Assembly (NCBI GenBank): GCA_037142435.1
Contig: JBAXAO010000007.1
Coordinates: forward strand, 1-45,800
DNA length: 45,800 nucleotides
Direction: 5' to 3'
Source: CAIMZW01 sp037142435
GTDB lineage: Bacteria; Actinomycetota; Actinomycetes; Nanopelagicales; Nanopelagicaceae
The position numbers were made by a program, and so were the translations under genes. This document shows positions 8,506 to 16,632 of this stretch, in pieces; within the stretch, counting starts at the first letter, position 1; every line of letters starts with the position of its first letter. The notes beneath the pieces are model-generated. The model did no database searches. It saw nothing but the letters and a program-made list of their open reading frames with translations, and had not been told where the DNA came from.

Positions 8506-8538
8506 GGGTCCTCCTTTTTCTAATGTCTTGCTATAAAT

Positions 8539-8633
8539 CTCTCAAGCATCAGGAAATGGATCTTCGATCGAAGTCCGCGGGGCGCAAAGCCCCGAAAACC
8601 ACTACCGAGGACCGATCAACTGATGTTTGAGAG
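8539..8633 (-). promoter_or_regulatory. Branched RNA structure in the rpsO-pnp spacer
   Basis: The outer arms 8620-8633 and 8539-8552 pair over 14 positions with one mismatch (an A-C in the minus-strand transcript). They enclose two hairpins: CGGGGC/GCCCCG (8578-8583 and 8589-8594) and the 12-bp palindrome CTTCGATCGAAG (8562-8573). No U-tract follows. In E. coli and Streptomyces the rpsO-pnp spacer carries an RNase III-cleaved stem-loop used in control of pnp. A comparable role here is inferred from position and shape. Confidence 0.65.
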
Positions 8634-8643
8634 TTGTACTTAA

Positions 8644-8913
8644 TTAGCGGCGAATACCGAGCTTTTCGATAATCGCTCTGTAACGTGTTACATCGGTCTT
8701 GGCGAGATACTGCAAAATGCGGCGACGCTTACCGACGAGCAATAGAAGGCCACGACGGTTGTGGTGGTCGTTCTTGTTGGTCTTGAGGTGCTCGGTAAGT
8801 TGTTCGATGCGGCGTGATAGCAGCGCGACCTGAGCTTCAGGACTTCCTGTGTCAGTGGCGGAAGCGCCGTACTTTGTGATGATCTCTAGTTTTTCTGCAG
8901 GCTGTAAGGCCAT
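8644..8913 (-). CDS. rpsO: 30S ribosomal protein S15
   Basis: S15, 89 aa, a primary binder of the 16S rRNA central domain. The family signature is clear: TDTGSPEAQVALLSRRIEQL, then HHNRRGLLLLVGKRRRILQYL, ending at IRR. The ATG at 8911-8913 has a GGGAG Shine-Dalgarno sequence. The 147-nt gap upstream, after the alkD-like gene, is long for this window and probably holds the rpsO promoter and leader, but I could not pick a convincing -35/-10 pair. It is transcribed with pnp, separated by the structured spacer. Confidence 0.97.
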   Translation of the reverse strand: MALQPAEKLEIITKYGASATDTGSPEAQVALLSRRIEQLTEHLKTNKNDHHNRRGLLLLVGKRRRILQYLAKTDVTRYRAIIEKLGIRR

Positions 8914-9060
8914 GAGGGCACTCCCTTGACTGTCACGAGGGCCTCGGTGTGATTCACGAAGGCTCGCTTGCTCGCTTTTGGTCTGCCAAGGTTACCAGCG
9001 CGCTCACTCCAGGATGAAATCGGGTATAAAACGGACATCTCTGCCCTGCTGGCGCCCAGG

Positions 9061-9741
9061 TTAGCGATGGAGCCCACGCTCAGCTTCCCGGACCGCAACA
9101 CGGTTGAGGCCAGGATGTTCGGCCAAAAAGCGCCGAACCGAGGGCTTGTCGAAGGCCGTTATATCGCGCAGCGCCCAGCCAATGGCCTTGGCGATGAAGA
9201 ATTCGGACTCGCCGGCCTTGTGGTGGCAGAGCCAGAGCACGAAATCGACCTCGGTCTCCCCTTTCCAACCGCGTTGGTGGCCAATCGCCGCGCGGTTAAC
9301 CCAGAGATCGGGGTGCTTGATCCAGGATTTCATCAAGGTACGGGATGGGTACCTGCGGGCCAGCGGGCTGACGGCAGCGCTGACCAAGCCATCGACGGTG
9401 TCCCACCAGGAAACCGTCTGAATCAGTTCGGCGCATGTTTCTTTGAGGAAATCCCTCTCTGCAATCCCAATGTATTGAGCCAAGAGATCATTGGCGGCAT
9501 AGGCGTATTCGCGCATCTGCTGGGCGTATAACAACTTGGCGGCCTTCGCTAGTTCATCCGAATTCTTGGGAGGCAAAGCTTTAAAGATTGGCTTGGTGGA
9601 AGATCTTCGATCTGGTGCCGATACCCCGATGAAAGGAGCAATGTCTTTCATGTATGCCTGAGCACCAAGTGCACGGGTGTGGTTTTTTAGTGGCAGCAAA
9701 ACGCTTTGAACTTCGCGAAGGATTTGCTGCTCGTATTTCAC
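9061..9741 (-). CDS. DNA alkylation repair protein, AlkD-like
   Basis: HEAT-repeat DNA glycosylase-like protein of 226 aa. In the AlkD family such proteins remove positively charged alkylated bases such as 3-methyladenine and 7-methylguanine. Family marks are the catalytic-region SWWDTVD, WVNRAAIGHQ and FFIAKAIGWALRDI. The start is GTG at 9739-9741, overlapping the ribF stop as GTGA, so it is coupled to ribF. In the usual actinobacterial order ribF is followed closely by rpsO, so this gene looks inserted. The family is well supported; the substrate is inferred. Confidence 0.88.
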   Translation of the reverse strand: MKYEQQILREVQSVLLPLKNHTRALGAQAYMKDIAPFIGVSAPDRRSSTKPIFKALPPKNSDELAKAAKLLYAQQMREYAYAANDLLAQYIGIAERDFLKETCAELIQTVSWWDTVDGLVSAAVSPLARRYPSRTLMKSWIKHPDLWVNRAAIGHQRGWKGETEVDFVLWLCHHKAGESEFFIAKAIGWALRDITAFDKPSVRRFLAEHPGLNRVAVREAERGLHR

Positions 9742-10604
9742 GATTGCAGAAGTTCCTTACTGCGCAAACAATCATTCTTCATTTGTTCTAGCAGTTCATC
9801 GAGACTGTTAAATTTCAAGGTATCGCGCAATCGAAAATTAAATTCCAACTTGGCTTCTTGGTCATACAAATCCAAGCCAACTTGATCCAACGCATATGCC
9901 TCGACCTGGCGACCGCGAATTCCTGGGAAAGTGGGATTAGTGCCAATAGAAATTGCTGATGCCCAACGAACTCCGCCAACGGTAAGCCAACCGGCGTAGA
10001 CGCCATCGGCGGGGATAGTGGCGTATGAAGCTAAGCCAATGTTTGCAGTGGGATAACCAATAGTGCGCCCGCGCTTTTCGCCGTGAACGACCGGGCCTTT
10101 AACGTAATGCGCCCTGGTCAATAAATCATTGGCACGTTCGACATCGCCATCCATGACTAGATTGCGGATTCGAGTTGACGAAACCGGAGTGCCACGATTT
10201 TCTTGCAAAGGAACCGAAGTAACACCAAAGCGTCCATCGGCTTTAAGAGTCTCAACATTCCCAGAGGCTTTGTGGCCAAAGGTGAAGTTATCCCCCACCA
10301 CGATATGCGTGGCACGTAACTGATTTATTAAAACTTCATCGATAAATTGTTGTGGAGTCAGTAGTGAAAAATCTTTAGTGAACTCAATAACTACAACTTC
10401 GTTGGCGCCATGGGCCTCGAGAAGTTGAATGCGATCTTCCAAGGAAACAAGTTGTGGTGGTGTGCGCTCGGGGGCAAATATCGAAGTGGGGTGAGGGTAA
10501 AAGGTCAGCGCCACAACGCTTCCGTAGAGCTTGGCAGTTTTCAGTAGTTGTTGATGGCCTTGATGCACGCCATCGAAGATGCCTATCGCAACTGCTCGGT
10601 TCAT
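9738..10604 (-). CDS. ribF: Bifunctional riboflavin kinase/FAD synthetase
   Basis: RibF, 288 aa, makes FMN from riboflavin and then FAD, both using ATP. The N-terminal FMN adenylyltransferase domain has the nucleotidyltransferase motif GIFDGVHQGH (residues 8-17) and the later SSTRIR motif. The C-terminal flavokinase domain (about 170-288) shows GEKRGRTIGYPTANI. Length and two-domain order are those of the prokaryotic family. It begins 4 nt after truB and ends in a GTGA overlap with the alkD-like gene, so it belongs to the infB-rbfA-truB run. Confidence 0.96.
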   Translation of the reverse strand: MNRAVAIGIFDGVHQGHQQLLKTAKLYGSVVALTFYPHPTSIFAPERTPPQLVSLEDRIQLLEAHGANEVVVIEFTKDFSLLTPQQFIDEVLINQLRATHIVVGDNFTFGHKASGNVETLKADGRFGVTSVPLQENRGTPVSSTRIRNLVMDGDVERANDLLTRAHYVKGPVVHGEKRGRTIGYPTANIGLASYATIPADGVYAGWLTVGGVRWASAISIGTNPTFPGIRGRQVEAYALDQVGLDLYDQEAKLEFNFRLRDTLKFNSLDELLEQMKNDCLRSKELLQS

Positions 10605-10608
10605 TTGA

Positions 10609-11484
10609 TTATTCTTTCACGGCTACAAGGATGGGGGCAGCCAAAGTTTTACCCGAAATATCTTTATTCTCAAGTAAGGCGATGAAATCTCCATTGGAAT
10701 TAATGGCTGCAGTTAATCCTGGTGTTGGACTGGGATCGAGATATCGACCGAAGGAGATTTCGGCGGCTTCATGAAGATCGACTTCGCGCAGCGGGAAGAT
10801 TCGGGAGATACCAGTGGCAATAGGACTTAATTCCACATCTTCCAGCGGAGCACATTCGGCGATAGTAAATGGCGACACCGCGGTGCGGCGCAGAGCGGTT
10901 AAATGACCGCCAATCTGGAGGGAAACCCCCAAGTCCCGAGCAATAGCCCGAATATAGGTGCCGGCTGAACAAGTAACGCTGATATCAATTTCGATGTGCG
11001 TCTGGATGTGGCGAATCTCGTGAACCGTGATCGCAGATATCGTTACTTCGCGCTCGGGAATATCCACAACTTCGCCATCGCGAATTCGTTGGTGTGCTCG
11101 TTTGCCATCGATTTTGATCGCCGAGACTGAACTGGGACGTTGCTTGATAGTTCCGACAAAAGAATTCAAAACATCGCGAATGGCTTCATCCGATATTTTC
11201 GAAATTACTTCGGTGCTGGCGCGAGAAAGTTCATCGCCTTCGCGATCATCAGTGTGGGTACTTGCGCCCAAATAAATCGTGGCGTCATATTCCTTGTTGC
11301 CATCAGTGACGTATTGCAGAAGTCGAGTGGCATTGCCGACGCCGAGAACTAAGACTCCGGTCGCCATCGGATCCAAAGTTCCAGCATGACCAACGCGCTT
11401 GGTCCCGAATTTCTTGCGCATCTTGGCCACAACATCATGGCTAGTCATCCCACTAGCTTTATCAACTAAGAGGAAGCCTTGCAT
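10609..11484 (-). CDS. truB: tRNA pseudouridine(55) synthase
   Basis: TruB, 291 aa, converts U55 to pseudouridine in the T-loop of tRNAs. The catalytic motif GHAGTLDPMATG begins at residue 32, giving catalytic Asp38. Further family blocks are KEYDATIYLG and the RNA-binding strand CSAGTYIRAIARDLG. The C-terminus is a longer actinobacterial-type extension. The gene starts 12 nt after rbfA and ends 4 nt before ribF, in the standard actinobacterial order. Confidence 0.96.
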   Translation of the reverse strand: MQGFLLVDKASGMTSHDVVAKMRKKFGTKRVGHAGTLDPMATGVLVLGVGNATRLLQYVTDGNKEYDATIYLGASTHTDDREGDELSRASTEVISKISDEAIRDVLNSFVGTIKQRPSSVSAIKIDGKRAHQRIRDGEVVDIPEREVTISAITVHEIRHIQTHIEIDISVTCSAGTYIRAIARDLGVSLQIGGHLTALRRTAVSPFTIAECAPLEDVELSPIATGISRIFPLREVDLHEAAEISFGRYLDPSPTPGLTAAINSNGDFIALLENKDISGKTLAAPILVAVKE

Positions 11485-11496
11485 GGTGACGTTTAG

Positions 11497-11919
11497 TTAT
11501 TCGACTTCGTGAGTCTTGTAAGGATCGGCATCTCCTGCTGGCTTGGCATCTTGGCGAAGTTTTGCGAGCTCTTCATCGGCCCGACGAACTTGCGACATCA
11601 AGTCATTCATAGCGCTGGCAGATTCTTGTAATCCATCAGCAAAGAAGGCTAAAGACGGTGTGATGCGCAGACCAAGTGCTTGACCGACTTCTGAACGCAA
11701 CATGCCATTGGCCGACTTCAGAGCCGCGGCAGTTCCTTCGCGCGCCGCTTCATCACCGAGAACGGTGTAGAAAATGGATGCTTGTTGGAGATCGCCAGTA
11801 ACGCGCACATCAGTAATGGTGACAAACCCTAGCCGCGGATCTTTAACCCGCGACTCTAGAGTTTGCGCGACCACTTCTTTGATGCGATCGGCAACTTTCA
11901 GTGCTCGATTTGATGCCAT
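11497..11919 (-). CDS. rbfA: 30S ribosome-binding factor A
   Basis: RbfA, 140 aa, is a KH-like assembly factor needed for late maturation of the small ribosomal subunit. The fold is recognisable from RALKVADRIKEVVAQTLESRVKDPRLGFVTITDVRVTGD split over the first 45 residues, and the later LGLRITPSLAFFAD. The acidic, polar C-terminal tail (PAGDADPYKTHEVE) is non-conserved. It starts 3 nt after infB ends, in the usual infB-rbfA-truB arrangement. Confidence 0.94.
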   Translation of the reverse strand: MASNRALKVADRIKEVVAQTLESRVKDPRLGFVTITDVRVTGDLQQASIFYTVLGDEAAREGTAAALKSANGMLRSEVGQALGLRITPSLAFFADGLQESASAMNDLMSQVRRADEELAKLRQDAKPAGDADPYKTHEVE

Positions 11920-11922
11920 GGT

Positions 11923-14664
11923 TTATGCGCGCTTCTTCTCGCGAGACTCGTAAGTCTGAATGACGTCGCCGACTTCGAGGTTCTTGTAAGAACCCAAGCC
12001 GATACCGCACTCGTATCCATCCTTGACTTCGGTGGCATCATCTTTAAATCGACGTAGTGATTCGATGGAAAGATTTTCTCCGACTACGACGCCATTGCGC
12101 AGAGTACGTGCTTTGGCATTTCGACGAATGAATCCATCTTGAACCAAGCAACCGGCAATATTGCCGAACTTGCTGGAACGGAAGATGTCGCGAACTTCGG
12201 CATTTCCAAGTACAACTTCTTCGAACTCTGGCTTGAGTAAGCCCTTGAGCGAAGCTTCGATCTCTTCGATCGCGTTGTAGATAACGGTGTAGAAGCGAAC
12301 TTCGACGCCTTCTTGGTCGGCAAAGATTGCAGTTTGTGGCTCTGGCTTGACGTTGTATCCAATGATGACGGCAGTAGAAGCAGAAGCGAGTGTGACGTCG
12401 CTCTTGGTAATAGCACCAACACCACGGTGGATAACGCGAAGATCAACTTCATCTCCGACGTCGAGTTGCAGCAAGGCATCTTCCAAAGCTTCAACCGAAC
12501 CAGAAACGTCACCCTTGAGGATGAGGTTAAGGGTGCTGATCTTGGATTGCTCCATGAAGTCTTCGAGTGAGACCTTCTTGCGAGTCTTGGCCAACATCGC
12601 GTTACGCATGGCCAATTGACGCTTTTCAGCGATCTGGCGAGCGGTGCGATCATCTTCGGCAACGATGAATGTGTCGCCGGCGCCAGGAACCGAGGTAAAA
12701 CCAAGGACCTGAACTGGGCACGATGGACCGGCTTCGGTGACGTTGTCACCGTTCTCGTCCAACATCGCACGTACGCGACCATAAGCACCACCGGCAACGA
12801 TGGCATCTCCAACGTGCAGAGTTCCGCGTTGAACAAGAACTGTGGCAACTGGGCCACGACCCTTATCCAAGTTGGCTTCAATGGCAACACCACGTGCATC
12901 GTCATCAGCGACGGCACGTAGATCCAGAGCAGCATCAGCGGTCAAGAGAACAGCATCGATGAGTTCATCGATACCTTCACCAGACTTGGCCGAGACGTTA
13001 ATAAACATGGTGGTTCCGCCGTATTCCTCGGCAACCAAGTTGTACTCGGTCAATTGTTGGCGAACCTTGTCTGGGTTAGCGCCTTCTTTATCAACCTTGT
13101 TGACGGCAACGACGATAGGAACATCGGCAGCTTGCGCGTGGTTAAGGGCTTCAATGGTTTGTGGCATCACGCCGTCATCGGCAGCAACAACCAAGATCGC
13201 GATATCTGTGACCTTTGCACCTCGAGCACGCATAGCGGTAAACGCTTCGTGACCTGGTGTATCAATAAAGGTGATCGCACGTTCTGCGCCTTCATGCATG
13301 TGATGGATCTGATAAGCACCGATGTGCTGGGTGATTCCGCCGGCTTCAGTCTTGATGACTTCGGTCGAACGAATCGCATCCAACAAACGAGTCTTACCGT
13401 GATCGACGTGGCCCATAACCGTGACGATTGGTGAACGAGTTACGAGATCGGCATCATCAATATCTTCAAGCTCTTGCTCGAGATTGATATCGAACTCTTC
13501 CAGAAGTTCGCGATCCTCATCTTCTGGGCTAACGACCTGAATGGTGTAACCCAATTCAGCGCCGAGCAATGTGAAGGTGTCTTCATCCACCGATTGAGTT
13601 GCAGTCACCATTTCACCGAGGTGGAAGAGCGCTGAAACTAAAGCGGCTGGATCGGCATTAATCTTTTCGGCAAAGTCCATAAGGGAAGAGCCACGACGCA
13701 AACGAATTGCGGTGCTGCCATCGCCATGAGGAATTACTGCGCCACCCAGTGATGGCGCCGCCATATTGTCGAACTCTTCGCGCAAGGCCTTCTTGCTCTT
13801 ATGCGCCTTACGGGATTTACCACCGGCCTTTCCAAATGCGCCAGCAGTTCCGCCACGTTGGTGACGTCCGCCGCCCTTATTTGGACCGCCGAAACTTGGT
13901 TGGGAAGGAGATGCAGATGGTGTGCGGTATGGCGAACCAGCCGCGGCTCCGCCTGGACGTGCGCCGGGAGCACCTGCTCCTGGTGGACGCGCTCCTGGTG
14001 GACGCGCTGCAAATCCGGGGCGAACTGCGCCGGGACGCGCACCGGACATAGGTGGACGAGATCCACCGGGTCCTGCTGGACGCTCGCCGGGGCGAATTGG
14101 TCTGGCCGGTGGACGAGGAATTGCACCCGTTCCACTATTGAAAGGATTATTACCAGCACGAGGTGGACGTGGCATTGGAATATTGCCAGGAGTCGCACCA
14201 CCGGAGAATGGATTATTGCCTGGACGCGGAGGTCGAGGCATGGCATCAGAGCCAGGAGAAACTGGTGCTGGTGTTGTGGGTGTTGCAGAGGCAGCAGGGG
14301 CTGCGGGTGCCACAGGGGCTACTGGTGCTGCGGGAACTGGAGCTTGCGGCGTCGCGGTTTGCGGGAATGCCGATTGCGGAATAGTTCCGGGGGCTAGTTG
14401 AGCGAGCGCAGCTTGAATTTCCTCTGCGGTCGGGGCAGCTGGTTTTGCAGCAACCTTCTTAGCGGCAGCCTTTTTAACGGGCTTGGCTTCGCCTTCAACA
14501 GGCTTGATATCTGGAAACTTTTCCATCAACTTGCGCACGACTGGTGCTTCAACAGTTGAGGATGCGGATTTAACAAACTCGCCTACTTCTTGCAGTTTTG
14601 CGAGTAAATCCTTACTAGGAATACCTAGTTCTTTTGCTAATTCGTGAACGCGGACCTTTGCCAC
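11923..14664 (-). CDS. infB: Translation initiation factor IF-2
   Basis: IF-2, 913 aa, is the GTPase that brings initiator tRNA to the 30S subunit and promotes subunit joining. Residues 1-50 form the IF2_N helical domain (VRVHELAKELGIPSKDLL). Residues about 65-290 are a low-complexity Ala/Pro/Gly/Arg-rich linker. The G1 motif GHVDHGKT is at 418-425, followed by DTPGHEAF and NKVDK, then the beta-barrel and C-terminal tRNA-binding domains. The start is GTG at 14662-14664 with an AGGAAGG Shine-Dalgarno sequence. Actinobacterial IF-2 typically has this long linker. A hairpin lies in the 135-nt leader. Confidence 0.97.
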   Translation of the reverse strand: MAKVRVHELAKELGIPSKDLLAKLQEVGEFVKSASSTVEAPVVRKLMEKFPDIKPVEGEAKPVKKAAAKKVAAKPAAPTAEEIQAALAQLAPGTIPQSAFPQTATPQAPVPAAPVAPVAPAAPAASATPTTPAPVSPGSDAMPRPPRPGNNPFSGGATPGNIPMPRPPRAGNNPFNSGTGAIPRPPARPIRPGERPAGPGGSRPPMSGARPGAVRPGFAARPPGARPPGAGAPGARPGGAAAGSPYRTPSASPSQPSFGGPNKGGGRHQRGGTAGAFGKAGGKSRKAHKSKKALREEFDNMAAPSLGGAVIPHGDGSTAIRLRRGSSLMDFAEKINADPAALVSALFHLGEMVTATQSVDEDTFTLLGAELGYTIQVVSPEDEDRELLEEFDINLEQELEDIDDADLVTRSPIVTVMGHVDHGKTRLLDAIRSTEVIKTEAGGITQHIGAYQIHHMHEGAERAITFIDTPGHEAFTAMRARGAKVTDIAILVVAADDGVMPQTIEALNHAQAADVPIVVAVNKVDKEGANPDKVRQQLTEYNLVAEEYGGTTMFINVSAKSGEGIDELIDAVLLTADAALDLRAVADDDARGVAIEANLDKGRGPVATVLVQRGTLHVGDAIVAGGAYGRVRAMLDENGDNVTEAGPSCPVQVLGFTSVPGAGDTFIVAEDDRTARQIAEKRQLAMRNAMLAKTRKKVSLEDFMEQSKISTLNLILKGDVSGSVEALEDALLQLDVGDEVDLRVIHRGVGAITKSDVTLASASTAVIIGYNVKPEPQTAIFADQEGVEVRFYTVIYNAIEEIEASLKGLLKPEFEEVVLGNAEVRDIFRSSKFGNIAGCLVQDGFIRRNAKARTLRNGVVVGENLSIESLRRFKDDATEVKDGYECGIGLGSYKNLEVGDVIQTYESREKKRA

Positions 14665-14721
14665 AGTTGCCTTCCTGTCTTGGCCCCACGTCTTTTACTG
14701 GAGCCTATATGCCTGACTTAC

Positions 14722-14744
14722 TCATGAGCGTTGGGCGCTCATGA
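14722..14744 (-). promoter_or_regulatory. Hairpin in the ylxR-infB spacer
   Basis: Perfect 9-bp arms TCATGAGCG (14722-14730) and CGCTCATGA (14736-14744) enclose a 5-nt loop. It lies between the ylxR stop and the infB start, about 60 nt before the infB GTG. No U-tract follows on the minus strand, so it is unlikely to terminate. It may be an mRNA processing or stability element; this is inference from position. Confidence 0.55.
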
Positions 14745-14799
14745 TTGTGAGTTTGCCTTGAGGGACATTGATGGACTCCTTATTGGTAAAACTGGTTTT

Positions 14800-15060
14800 T
14801 TATTGCTGTTGTAGAAAATCTTCGAGCTGCTCAGTCGAGAGCGGGAGATCAGATCGAAGTGCTCGATTAAATGATCCTCGCTGCTTGGCGGTATCGAAAC
14901 AGGTCCGATGCAGCCATGCTCCCCGACCGGGTAAAAGGTGCTGAGGATCTGGAATTACCTGATCGACATCTTTAACCACGCGAAGAAGTTCTGCCGGGTG
15001 CTCTCGTTTGCGACAAGCGATGCAGCTACGTATTAAAGGAGCCATCTTCGCCTGTCTCAT
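14800..15060 (-). CDS. ylxR: YlxR family RNA-binding protein
   Basis: Small basic protein of the YlxR (DUF448) family, 86 aa from the ATG at 15060. The family signature RSCIACRKREHPAELLRVV and the later PGRGAWLHRTC are clear. A TTG start at 15105 would overlap nusA by 23 nt, and an ATG at 15045 would give 81 aa. I chose 15060 because it is the first ATG after the nusA stop, but its Shine-Dalgarno sequence is weak. Family structures suggest RNA binding; a direct role in nusA-operon RNA metabolism is assumed from its conserved place between nusA and infB. Confidence 0.88.
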   Translation of the reverse strand: MRQAKMAPLIRSCIACRKREHPAELLRVVKDVDQVIPDPQHLLPGRGAWLHRTCFDTAKQRGSFNRALRSDLPLSTEQLEDFLQQQ

Positions 15061-15082
15061 AGAGATATCCAGCAGGGCAACC

Positions 15083-16123
15083 TTACTCGGTTGGCTCAGA
15101 ATCAACCACTTCGCCCTCTTCTGGGGCTATTTCGCGCTTGGGTTTCTCAATTCGCTCAACTGGCTTATCGGGATGGATATCGATTCGACAACCGGTCAAC
15201 CGAGCGGCCAATCTGGCATTTTGGCCATCTTTTCCAATGGCAAGAGAGAGTTGGTAATCCGGCACGACGACCTTCACCGATTTTGTAGCGAGATCCACAA
15301 CCTCAGCGCTGGTGACTTTGGCTGGCGCCAACGCATTGGCCACATAAGTAGCCGGGTCATCGGAGTAGTCGACGATGTCGATCTTTTCGCCACCAAGTTC
15401 ATCCATCACAGCTCGGGCTCGTGCGCCCATAGGGCCGATGAGTGCGCCCTTGGGACTAACGCCGGCTCGATGAGTGCGGACGGAGATTTTGCTTCGGTGG
15501 CCAGGCTCGCGGGCGATGCCAATAATTTCTACAACTCGATCTTTCACTTCAGGAACTTCTAGGGCAAAGAGTGTTTTGACAAGTGCTGGATGAGTTCGGG
15601 ACAAAGTAACTTCCGGTCCCTTCAAGCCTTGCTTGACCTCAACCACAAAACATTTGATCCGTTGGCCATGAATGTATTCCTCGGTCGGAACTTGTTCGTT
15701 AGGCGGAATCTTTCCTTCCACGCGACCCAAGTGGACGTAAACAATCTTGGGATCGCGACCCTGCTGGATCACGCCAGAGATAACATCGCCAACGCTGCCA
15801 CTGAATTCAGTGACAACATCAAGATCCTTAGCCTCACGCATCTTCTCTTTGATGACTTTGCGAGCAGTTGATGTAGCAATCCGGCTAAAGCCTTCAGGCG
15901 AATCAATCGCGGTATCGATGCGATCGCCATCGGGACCTAAGACTGGGTAGTAAATAACGATCTCGCCGGTTTGGCGGTTGAGGACTGCGCGGCCACCGGG
16001 ATGGGCACCTTCGAGTTCGGCGTAGGCAGCGGCAACTCCGTTTTCTATGGCATTAATTAATTTCTCTAGCGGCATCTCTTTTTCTACGGTGAGGGCGACG
16101 AGCGCCTTTACATCGACGTTCAT
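15083..16123 (-). CDS. nusA: Transcription termination/antitermination protein NusA
   Basis: NusA, 346 aa, binds RNA polymerase and modulates pausing, termination and antitermination. Domains in order: the polymerase-binding N-terminus (1-120, MPLEKLINAIENGVAAAY), an S1 domain (about 125-195), and two KH domains (about 225-335, with GALIGPMGARARAV and LAIGKDGQNARLAARL). It ends in a short acidic tail and lacks the acidic repeats of E. coli NusA, as is usual in actinobacteria. Its ATG overlaps the rimP stop as ATGA. Confidence 0.97.
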   Translation of the reverse strand: MNVDVKALVALTVEKEMPLEKLINAIENGVAAAYAELEGAHPGGRAVLNRQTGEIVIYYPVLGPDGDRIDTAIDSPEGFSRIATSTARKVIKEKMREAKDLDVVTEFSGSVGDVISGVIQQGRDPKIVYVHLGRVEGKIPPNEQVPTEEYIHGQRIKCFVVEVKQGLKGPEVTLSRTHPALVKTLFALEVPEVKDRVVEIIGIAREPGHRSKISVRTHRAGVSPKGALIGPMGARARAVMDELGGEKIDIVDYSDDPATYVANALAPAKVTSAEVVDLATKSVKVVVPDYQLSLAIGKDGQNARLAARLTGCRIDIHPDKPVERIEKPKREIAPEEGEVVDSEPTE

Positions 16124-16596
16124 TCAGAATCGCCTTTGAGGGATTTGAATTCAATTTCCAGAACGGCTTTCTTCACATCGGCAAAATTGATGCTGTGATC
16201 GCCGACGATCGCGGAATTCTCATGGGCATCACCGATGCGACCTTTCGCTTCAGATCCATCATTCATAACGACGGCGACGAGGCGGCCATGATTTTTGCGC
16301 CAGTGGCGGGGCAGAGTGAGGGGACGATCAATACCAGGAGAGGTCACTTCTAAAGTGAACGGTTGATCGCCTAGTGCTTCCAAAGTCTCGGTAATTTCAG
16401 ATATGCCACGCGAAACGGCCGTGACTTGATCGAGGTTTAAATGGGTATCGCTGTCGACAATAACAGTGAGGATGCGGCTCTTTCCCGCGGGGACAATAGT
16501 GATTTCTTCTAAGTAACAACCCGCAGCGGTAATGGCGGGGGTAATAGCGGCATCGATGGCCACGATAAGTTCTTGTTTATTAAGTTTTTCGGTCAT
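16120..16596 (-). CDS. rimP: Ribosome maturation factor RimP
   Basis: RimP, 158 aa, is required for 30S subunit maturation. The alpha/beta N-terminal domain carries YLEEITIVPAGKSRILTVIVD and the highly conserved block LEVTSPGIDRPLTLPRHW. The C-terminal small beta-barrel ends in FADVKKAVLEIEF. It overlaps nusA by 4 nt in the rimP-nusA pair found across bacteria. It lies 36 nt after the TSUP permease gene. Confidence 0.94.
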   Translation of the reverse strand: MTEKLNKQELIVAIDAAITPAITAAGCYLEEITIVPAGKSRILTVIVDSDTHLNLDQVTAVSRGISEITETLEALGDQPFTLEVTSPGIDRPLTLPRHWRKNHGRLVAVVMNDGSEAKGRIGDAHENSAIVGDHSINFADVKKAVLEIEFKSLKGDSE

Positions 16597-16632
16597 GAGA
16601 AAAGTACCTTTCCGATCTATTTAGTTTTTTAC

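Noticed and set aside
8578..8594. Terminator between rpsO and pnp
   Set aside because: The CGGGGC/GCCCCG hairpin is followed by GCGGAC without U residues; better explained as part of the branched spacer RNA.
13900..14260. Tandem-like GC-rich repeats resembling a repeat array
   Set aside because: They are in frame within infB and encode a low-complexity linker; unit length is irregular and there are no spacers, so not CRISPR.
13801..14397. Plus-strand Trp/Arg/Cys-rich frame opposite the IF-2 linker
   Set aside because: Composition is the mirror of the Pro/Gly/Ala/Arg linker codons; no start signal.
15008..15562. 184-codon plus-strand frame over nusA/ylxR
   Set aside because: Antisense to two conserved genes, with no recognisable domain.
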